NCBI RefSeq assembly: GCF_003583765.1
Contig: NZ_QXQA01000013.1
Location: 62,001-126,000, forward strand
Direction of reading: 5' to 3'
Length of the DNA: 64,000 nucleotides
Origin: Paenibacillus nanensis
GTDB lineage: Bacteria > Bacillota > Bacilli > Paenibacillales > Paenibacillaceae
Shown: piece by piece, positions 43,709 to 50,317 of the stretch
How positions within the stretch are numbered: the first letter of the stretch is position 1
Layout of the letters: the number at the start of each line of letters is the position of its first letter
Position numbers and translations under genes: made by a program
Notes under the pieces: generated by a model
Told to the model about the DNA's origin: nothing
Databases searched by the model: none
Seen by the model: only the letters and a program-made list of their open reading frames with translations

Positions 43709-43731
43709 CTGCCTTAGAAGGCATTTTTTTT
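43709..43731 (+). terminator. Intrinsic terminator of the yjfB-like gene
   Basis: TGCCTTAGAAGGCA (43710-43723) forms a short stem followed by eight T. Confidence 0.6.
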
Positions 43732-43854
43732 GGTGCGGCTTATACTTTCCGAGCTATTACTCATACTCGCCATGCATACTTCATTTTTTGACGAAGCTTC
43801 TAAAACTACGATAACATAGAGCTGTCCATTGATAAATTATTGGAGGAAATTATA

Positions 43855-44246
43855 ATGGAAGCCGTATTACAGCACCCGTGGAAATTAAGCGAGATGGAAG
43901 CCATTGAATTACAGCGGGAATTAGCTCAAAAAGTAATTACCGAAGATCGTCTGGACCCGGTTCATCATGTTGCTGGGGTAGACGTGGCTTATAGTAAAAA
44001 CAATGACACGCTGGTCGCAGCAATTGTTATCATAAAGCTAGAGACATTGAAGGTTGTAGAGTCCGTCGTCATTGAAGATACAGTCCCATTTCCTTATATC
44101 CCTGGTTTGTTTTCGTTCCGAGAGCGCTCGCCCATCCTAGACGATTTGGACTAGCGTGCCATTTAGGAGTTACGTTTGACATTCCTACCATTGGATGCGG
44201 AAAAACAAAGCTAGTTGGCGAGTATCAAGAGCCTGAACAACATAGA
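43855..44246 (+). pseudogene. nfi: Endonuclease V (nfi) remnant: internal deletion, frameshift and lost 3' end
   Basis: The 5' part encodes an endonuclease V N-terminus: LSEMEAIELQRELAQKVI, HHVAGVDVAYSK (with the first catalytic Asp), FPYIPGLFSFRERSPILDDL, then a stop at 44152. In another frame from 44163 the family motif LGVTFDIPTIGCGKTKLVGE appears and ends at YQEPEQHR. In intact EndoV the segment with VDGQG and ASH lies between these pieces, so about 40 codons and the frame have been lost. Downstream the gene is cut by sequence of the convergent toxin module. EndoV repairs deaminated adenine (inosine) in nucleic acid; this copy is surely inactive. Confidence 0.85.
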
Positions 44247-45629
44247 GATCCCAGTCACCCTTAATCGATAATCATGAGACCATTTTGACGCCGTTTGCTT
44301 CGCGCTCTCCATCGCTTCCTTCGTGACTTTCACCGGATCGATGACAAACTCTACGACTGTGCTTCCGAGATCAATGACTCCCGTTATAAGCTCCTCTCCC
44401 AGGCTTCGTATAAAAATATCGCTTAGATGTACAGCCTCCTCCCAGCCGGTCCTGCCATAAGTATCCTTGACCCACGCGTCGTAGGCCGTGTACGGCACGT
44501 TAACATACATATAGTCCTCGTGTTTATACAGCACATGCTCCTCAAAATACGCATAGGTCGTCTCATTCACCTTGTTATCCGCCGTAATCGGCGTGCCGTC
44601 AGGCAAATGCGTTGGCGGAAGCATGCTTTTGATGTACGCGTCAATAATGGCCTGCCGTTCTCTTTCCTTAATCTGCTCTTCCAATACCGCGTAGGAGGCT
44701 TGCATCCCTTCAAGCGTCATATTCGGTATAATGCCTTCGAAGCCGTTACGAATCAGCGCCAGCAATTCCTCATCCTCCGGCATCGGCGAATGATCGTTCA
44801 TGAACGGGTTGTATTGCACGGATTTTAATGGGTCCTTATCACCTAGCAGCACGGTCAGATCCGTATCCGCCCCATAATAAGACTCCGAGATGCCGAGCTG
44901 ACGCAGCTTTTCCCTCGCTTCCTCCGCTCGCTGCTGCTCCTCCTCCATGTATGCGGTATTCCCGTATACGGCATACACGTCATAAGCCTGCTGGCTCTCC
45001 GCGATATCCTGCAGCGCCTTTGCCGCTTCCATCAGCAGCTTACGCGCTTCCGTTTGCTCCTCCGCTGAACCGTTCTTCAGCCTGCCAAGCAGCTCCGCAA
45101 TGATAGGATCTTCCTTCACATAAGAAACCTTTGCCGTCAGAAGCCTATCAAACACATGGTTAAGAAACTCGCCTGCGTTTTTTACGCGATACTGAATCCT
45201 TTCCCGAAAACCCGCTATCCCTTCCGGTTCCGCAGCTTTCCACGCCCCTACAGCCGATAGCAGAAGACTTGGCAGATCTCTCTTGACGACAGCAGGAAGA
45301 AAGCGAAGCGGCTGCATCGCCAGCTTCGCTTTCTTCGCCATTTCACGCTCGACTCGTCTATATTCCCCGGAAACCTCTAACAGCTCGCGTGACTGGGTAT
45401 CTGTCAGCTTCAGAATGTCGTTCATCTGTTTACGGATCTCTCCGATTCGCCCATCTACCTTCTGTGCCGCCGATCGAACGACCCACTCCGGGTAAGCCGA
45501 GTACGCTCGCTCGACGAGCCGGCTTGCTTTGTTCACTTCGCTAAACACCGCGTCTTCGAGCGCATTCCGTTTCTTCTTCAGCTGCTGGGACAAATGTTCA
45601 ATGCGGTCGGGGTTGGATCGCTGCTCCAT
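44211..45629 (-). pseudogene. T7SS toxin, N-terminal half only (truncated, fused to antisense nfi)
   Basis: The 472-residue frame starts at ATG 45629 (GGGAGGGGG 7 nt upstream). Residues 1-285 repeat the N-terminal module of the intact toxin at 50291, with the first 160 or so residues identical. A distinct middle region (about 290-440) ends DLGSTVVEFVIDPVKVTKEA, then MESAKQTAS. After that the last 24 residues (from KWSHDYRLRV) are encoded by the complementary strand of the nfi remnant, so the toxin domain is lost. The matching C-half with the same MESAKQTAS start is at 47109. It could still be secreted but carries no toxin. Confidence 0.85.
44285..44322. repeat. 38-bp direct repeat, copy A (in the N-half toxin)
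   Basis: Identical to 47072-47109. On the minus strand it encodes EAMESAKQTAS. The sequence diverges immediately on both sides, so this marks the recombination point within the toxin gene. Confidence 0.9.
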
Positions 45630-45655
45630 GCCCGAACCCCCTCCCATTAACTATT
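44777..45655. repeat. Duplicated toxin N-module, copy A
   Basis: Aligns without gaps to 49439-50317 (offset 4662). The outer 490 bp (45164-45655) differ at one base that I could find (about 45564), while the inner part has diverged. The identity even includes the last two codons of the upstream 928-residue gene, so the unit was copied from next to that gene. Confidence 0.9.
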
Positions 45656-45683
45656 TTTAGATTGATAGGCAATTCTGCTATTT

Positions 45684-46157
45684 TTACCTACTTTTTACAT
45701 AGTCCTCTACAAACTTCCTGTCTTTTTCATTTGAAGGAAACAAGCCTAAATGCTTATACTCAAAGATCATTTGTCGTTGGGTAGGAGAAACTTCAGAATT
45801 TATTACATCCTCATAATCATAATGAATTTTCATCTTTCCAGGAGATTTCAATGTAAATGTTAAATTTGTCCATGGTTTTTGATCATTATCAATAAATATT
45901 TGTCTTAGTTCACTAAATATCCTTTGTAGTTCCAATAATAGGTCATCATAGGCCATTTCACTCACACTATATTTATCAGGAATATCATGGGAATATACGA
46001 ACTCCTCATTTTCAGAAGTATTAAAATAAAAATACACTTCCCTAGAACCGTCTATTATTTCAGCATACAAGTATATCTCATTCCATTTACCATCAGGTAT
46101 CATTCCGATAATATGCTGCGCTATTAGGGGATACATCTGATTTAACTGCTGTTCCAT
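45684..46157 (-). CDS. YezG/DUF600-like immunity protein
   Basis: A 157-residue acidic protein (EQQLNQMYPLIAQHIIGMIP, WNEIYLYAEIIDGSREVYFYF, LLLELQRIFSELRQIFIDND, PWTNLTFTLKSPGKMKIHYDYED). The pattern is that of YezG, the immunity protein that guards B. subtilis against the LXG nuclease YeeF. Start ATG 46157 follows GGAGGC; the frame is open to a TTG at 46175 that overlaps the nuclease stop. It follows the nuclease domain by 7 bp, the normal toxin-immunity order. AT-rich compared with flanking T7SS genes. It appears intact although its toxin is broken. Confidence 0.82.
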   Translation of the reverse strand: MEQQLNQMYPLIAQHIIGMIPDGKWNEIYLYAEIIDGSREVYFYFNTSENEEFVYSHDIPDKYSVSEMAYDDLLLELQRIFSELRQIFIDNDQKPWTNLTFTLKSPGKMKIHYDYEDVINSEVSPTQRQMIFEYKHLGLFPSNEKDRKFVEDYVKSR

Positions 46158-46164
46158 AATTTCT

Positions 46165-47109
46165 TTAGCCTCCAATTTGATTTAATATTGTGACTTTCTT
46201 TTTCCTACCACCATCTATTGAGTACTCGACTATAAAACTATCAGGTCTTGCTGAATTCCCAGTATACTGAGGTTTTATTTTTACTACAACGTCCCCATTT
46301 CTTTCTAAGGCTGAAGCCCACTCTTTTTCCATCTGGTGCCACTTCCCACCAGCTTCATTAATTTGGGAGTTCATTGGAACTAAATTATCTATGTCTCCAG
46401 AACCTTTAAATTGGTTACCAATTAAATGGCCTCCATCGTCCCTTTCTGGATAATTACCTCGGATTCTATCTTCATCTCCCACAGTACTTTGAGCGTATTG
46501 ATTTCTTGTTCCTGTTCCTAGTTGCAAGTCAGCCTCTACACTTTCTATATGGCCGAATTCATTCGTTTCATAAGTATAGCCCTCTGGTGTTATGTACTTC
46601 ACATTCTTTTGTAGCACTTTCTTGTTTCCAATCTTAGTAATCTGTGTTCCATAAGGAACTTCAACCCTTACCGTCCCCTCTAACTCTTTACGCTGCTCCA
46701 GATCCCTTAAAAGCCTTTTCTCAATCTCCAGATAGTCATCAAAATGAGAAGCATCTCTTGCTAGTTTGCTGGCGGCGATGTTGGCCAAAATTTGTTCGCG
46801 CATATCGTCGTCAAAAGGGTCTACCGAGCCGTCGTTGCTAGTCAGTGGGACATCGTCACCGCTGCCATGATCCGGCTTTGAAATATTATTAATCCCATCC
46901 ACAACATTATCAACCTTGTGACCTTCGTCACAGCCGCTCCAGGGATTAAGTTCGATGCCAGCGCGCCCAATATGTCCGCTTTTTCCTCTGGGCTCATTGT
47001 ATCAAAATCGGCGTATAGTTGTTTGGCTACATCGACGATTTTGTCAGGGTTATCGATAAAATATTTGATCGTTGACGCCGTTTGCTTCGCGCTCTCCATC
47101 GCTTCCTTC
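46165..47109 (-). pseudogene. T7SS nuclease toxin, C-terminal half (N-half lost, one frameshift)
   Basis: Reading begins at the 38-bp repeat with MESAKQTASTIKYFIDNPDK and a helical pre-toxin stretch (FDTMSPEEKADILGALASN). Near 46915 one base is missing, so the frame moves; after it comes a linker (DGINNISKPDHGSG) and a DNA/RNA non-specific endonuclease domain with RDDGGHLIGNQFKGSGDIDN and LVPMNSQIN, as in YeeF/YobL C-termini. The catalytic His lies in GGHLIG. From a GTG at 46902 the nuclease part alone could be translated (245 residues), but no ribosome site is visible. The missing N-half lies at 44285-45629. Confidence 0.8.
47072..47109. repeat. 38-bp direct repeat, copy B (start of the toxin C-half)
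   Basis: Identical to 44285-44322 and in the same codon frame (MESAKQTAS). Sequence beyond 47109 is unrelated to the toxin. Confidence 0.9.
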
Positions 47110-47472
47110 TAGCCTTTAACACATGATCTTCCCGTTGTTAAATTTTCAGTTAAGTCCTGACAATATAGTGGTCGGACTCTCCTGCAAAATAGTTGCGATG
47201 CTCTTGACACTATATCCATCGGGGTATCTATTCGCAAAGTTGCGTTTAATTTGAAAAAACCGCAAGAAAACGAAGATAACAAAAAACAGGTCAATCATGG
47301 TAATATCTGACCATAATCGACCTGTTTGATGTAACGCTACAGCGTTATTTAGGGTATAAAATTCAAGATTTTCGTATGTACAACCGAAATGACAAAATCT
47401 TTATACGGGTATTATATGGGTTATTCAAGCTACTGAGAGAATGATGGGTTCATTCGACACTGGGTAGCCCCA
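47110..47472. other. Gene-free AT-rich stretch between toxin cassettes
   Basis: Contains the terminator at 47281-47327 and otherwise no convincing gene. An open frame of 50 codons (47146-47298, minus) overlaps that terminator and matches nothing I know. It may be debris from the rearrangement. Confidence 0.6.
47281..47327 (-). terminator. Intrinsic terminator after the Imm22-like gene
   Basis: On the minus strand AAACAGGTC pairs with GACCTGTTT with an inner ATGGT/ACCAT stem, followed by TTTTG. It lies about 145 bp past the immunity stop. Confidence 0.65.
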
Positions 47473-47859
47473 TTATTGGTATTCCACCGAACCTAAGTAT
47501 CTCAGGTAATTGGATAGAATTGTAGCTTCAACAATCTCCCCAGTATACTTAAAGTTATATAGTAAAATAACTGCATTAATATCATTTGGTAATTCTTCCT
47601 GCACTAGTGTATTAAATTTCGGAGCAATTTCATCATCATAAGAGAATCCTTCAAGTAATTGATATAGGTCATTACTTGCTTCTTCATAATATTCTGCTTC
47701 TCTTACTGCATCATCATATCTGCGAATCTCAAAGTGTTTAGCGAATATGGATGGAATAAAATCTCCTTCATCGGAATAAGAGACTGTAAGTAATCTGTCC
47801 AATTCCTCGTAAGATTGAACATTGCCCACCCACAAAGACACGAATCCTTCCTGTTCCAT
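47473..47859 (-). CDS. Imm22-like immunity protein
   Basis: A 128-residue acidic protein beginning MEQEGFVSLWVGNVQSYEEL, with FAKHFEIRRYDDAVREAEYYE and the later NDINAVILLYNFKYTGE. The FVSLWVGN start and NAVILLYNF core are features of the Immunity protein 22 family found beside polymorphic toxins. It starts 11 bp after the toxin stop. It presumably binds the C-terminal toxin domain of that neighbour. AT-rich, unlike the N-module upstream. Confidence 0.8.
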   Translation of the reverse strand: MEQEGFVSLWVGNVQSYEELDRLLTVSYSDEGDFIPSIFAKHFEIRRYDDAVREAEYYEEASNDLYQLLEGFSYDDEIAPKFNTLVQEELPNDINAVILLYNFKYTGEIVEATILSNYLRYLGSVEYQ

Positions 47860-47870
47860 GTTAAGCCTCC

Positions 47871-50291
47871 CTAAGGTTTTAGTCCATCAGGTAGAGCATC
47901 TACCCCACCCTCAAACCTATAATTAGCCCAGTTTTGTAGCCTTCTTCTAAACATATCATAATCAGTAGACGAATCAATAATTTCTAGCAATTCATTATGT
48001 GCTTTTGTTGAGCCTTTCCCACCATGCTTACCAGCGGGATTCACGAACTTGGTCTCGCTTATAAGCGTCCTCATTTCAGCAATTTGTTCGCTTGTTACTC
48101 CCCATCTTTTGAATACGTCTGCTCTTGATACCAAATGCCACTCATGTAATCCTCCTGGATGTCTGAGTCGGTCTTTTATGGTATCTCTTAGTTTAGGGTC
48201 TGCCCACACTTTATCAAATTCATCAGGAGTCAGAGAATTGAACCAATTATTGAACTCACCGTTTTTCACTGATGGAACAGAATCAAGTACATTACCCGTC
48301 CCCTCAATCCCATCGTCCCGCTTTCCACCCGAATATAACCCGTCTTCGAGATCTTGGATCTGCTGTTGCCTTTGAGGGGTGTTTATTTTCGGTGACTCGA
48401 TCTTGTTCACGTCGCCGAAATCTATATTTCTGAAATCAATGCCGTTAATAGTTGCCGGTCGGAGGTTCGAGAACCATTCCAGCCCTCCGCTTACACCACT
48501 TCGACTCGCTCTTGTGATTGAAGCTGCTCCATTGCTTGTCGCCGACATGGCTTCATCTGCTGCTTGGACCGCTTCATCGGATCCCCTAAACAGCTTGGTG
48601 CCCCATTTCCATCCTGCCTTTACGACTACTTTCCCGCCTGGAAGCAAAGATGCGACTGTCCCTACTCCCGCGACCATCCTATCCGCAGCAGCCAACTTCC
48701 CGCCTGTTAATGGATCTTCTCCTTCCCAAACCTCATAGAGTCCCTTGACCGTCCCTATGAGCGGCACAAAATCCATGGTTAGGCTTATATGCGGCAGCCA
48801 TGAGCCTGACTCTGCTTCCGTTTTCACTTCATAGACTTCAATCTTCGCTTGGCGAATATCGAGATAATAATTGCTCAGCTCTTGGTTATCCGTTGGCACA
48901 AATGTCCGAGGGTCATAGCCCTGTTCAATGACGTATTGCAGGAATCCGATTTCTTCCTCTTCATGTCCCCACAAGACATAGGTTTCGTCCAACATTTTGC
49001 CGTATTGCTCATTGTATTCATGAATGAGTTCCGACAGCTTGGTCAAATCTACGTCAATTTTGCTGCCATCTGCCCGCACATAGTAGCAGACCCCTAGTTT
49101 CTTCGAATCCAATTCGTGGTCGCCCATGACATCGTTCACCATCTTCGATGGCATGCCGACTTTTACGACGTCGCCGCTTGGCAGGGCGAATAGGATATCC
49201 TCCATTTGCACCGGCAGCACCTGATAGCGATCCAGCTTCGCATAACTTTGCATGATGGCGGCGACTTCTATTAGCATTTGTGTATAGTCGCCCTCGCGCA
49301 GGCGCGCAAAGACACCCACCATACTACTTTCCATATTCTCTTGCAGCGCTTTAATCTCCTGCAGCTGCTGCCTGGCCCGATCCCCTATTTCACCCGTCAT
49401 CATCGCCTGACTTAGCAGCGCTCGCAACTCTCCGTTTTCCGGCATCGGCGAATGATCGTTCATGAGCGGGTTGTATTGCACGGATTTTAATGGGTCTCTA
49501 TCGCCTAGCCATACAGTTAGGTCTGCGTCTGCTCCATAATAAGACTCCGTGATACCGAGCTGACGCAATTTCCCTCTTGCTTCCTCCGCTCGTTTCTGCT
49601 CCTCCTCCATGTATGCGGTATTCCCATATACGGCATACACATCATAAGCCTGCTGGCTCTTCGCGATATCCTGCAGCGCCTTTGCCGCTTCCATCAACAG
49701 CCTACGCGCTTCCGTTCGCTCCTCCGCTGAACCGTTCTTCAGCTTGCCAAGCAGCTCCGCAATGACAGGGTCTTCCTTCACAAAAGAAACCTTCGCCGTC
49801 AGCAGCCTATCAAACACACTGCCAAGAAACTCGCCTGCGTTTTTTACGCGATACTGAATCCTTTCCCGAAAACCCGCTATCCCTTCCGGTTCCGCAGCTT
49901 TCCACGCCCCTACAGCCGATAGCAGAAGACTTGGCAGATCTCTCTTGACGACAGCAGGAAGAAAGCGAAGCGGCTGCATCGCCAGCTTCGCTTTCTTCGC
50001 CATTTCACGCTCGACTCGTCTATATTCCCCGGAAACCTCTAACAGCTCGCGTGACTGGGTATCTGTCAGCTTCAGAATGTCGTTCATCTGTTTACGGATC
50101 TCTCCGATTCGCCCATCTACCTTCTGTGCCGCCGATCGAACGACCCACTCCGGGTAAGCCGAGTACGCTCGCTCGACGAGCCGGCTTGCTTTGTTCACTT
50201 CGCTAAACACCGCGTCTTCGAGCGCGTTCCGTTTCTTCTTCAGCTGCTGGGACAAATGTTCAATGCGGTCGGGGTTGGATCGCTGCTCCAT
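47871..50291 (-). CDS. T7SS polymorphic toxin (LXG-like helical N-module, pre-toxin region, C-terminal toxin domain)
   Basis: Start ATG 50291 (GGGAGGGGG 7 nt upstream), 806 residues. Residues 1-285 are a helical T7SS-targeting module that begins LSQQLKKKRNALEDAVFSEV, followed by an adaptor region (about 290-520). A short hydrophobic pre-toxin segment MDFVPLIGTVKGLYEVWEGE resembles the pre-toxin TG domain. The C-terminal domain of about 130 residues has conserved-looking LHEWHLVSRADVFKRWGV, NPAGKHGGKGSTKAHNELL and a final WANYRFEGGVDALPDGL. I have seen this pattern at C-termini of other polymorphic toxins but cannot name its activity; the His residues suggest a nuclease or other hydrolase. Imm22-like gene follows. 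Confidence 0.82.
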   Translation of the reverse strand: MEQRSNPDRIEHLSQQLKKKRNALEDAVFSEVNKASRLVERAYSAYPEWVVRSAAQKVDGRIGEIRKQMNDILKLTDTQSRELLEVSGEYRRVEREMAKKAKLAMQPLRFLPAVVKRDLPSLLLSAVGAWKAAEPEGIAGFRERIQYRVKNAGEFLGSVFDRLLTAKVSFVKEDPVIAELLGKLKNGSAEERTEARRLLMEAAKALQDIAKSQQAYDVYAVYGNTAYMEEEQKRAEEARGKLRQLGITESYYGADADLTVWLGDRDPLKSVQYNPLMNDHSPMPENGELRALLSQAMMTGEIGDRARQQLQEIKALQENMESSMVGVFARLREGDYTQMLIEVAAIMQSYAKLDRYQVLPVQMEDILFALPSGDVVKVGMPSKMVNDVMGDHELDSKKLGVCYYVRADGSKIDVDLTKLSELIHEYNEQYGKMLDETYVLWGHEEEEIGFLQYVIEQGYDPRTFVPTDNQELSNYYLDIRQAKIEVYEVKTEAESGSWLPHISLTMDFVPLIGTVKGLYEVWEGEDPLTGGKLAAADRMVAGVGTVASLLPGGKVVVKAGWKWGTKLFRGSDEAVQAADEAMSATSNGAASITRASRSGVSGGLEWFSNLRPATINGIDFRNIDFGDVNKIESPKINTPQRQQQIQDLEDGLYSGGKRDDGIEGTGNVLDSVPSVKNGEFNNWFNSLTPDEFDKVWADPKLRDTIKDRLRHPGGLHEWHLVSRADVFKRWGVTSEQIAEMRTLISETKFVNPAGKHGGKGSTKAHNELLEIIDSSTDYDMFRRRLQNWANYRFEGGVDALPDGLKP

Positions 50292-50317
50292 GCCCGAACC
50301 CCCTCCCATTAACTATT
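49439..50317. repeat. Duplicated toxin N-module, copy B
   Basis: Gapless partner of 44777-45655. The shared end falls seven bases inside the coding end of the 928-residue secreted protein gene, pointing to this copy as the source. Confidence 0.9.

Noticed and set aside
46842..47099. A separate 85-codon gene ahead of the nuclease.
   Set aside because: Its first part is the toxin's own pre-toxin region and its last 20 residues are out-of-frame sequence after a one-base loss, so it belongs to the broken toxin gene.
47109..47298. Small open frames, including one of 50 codons (47146-47298), as genes or insertion-sequence remnants.
   Set aside because: They overlap an intrinsic terminator, have no ribosome site and match no family I know; best left as rearrangement debris.
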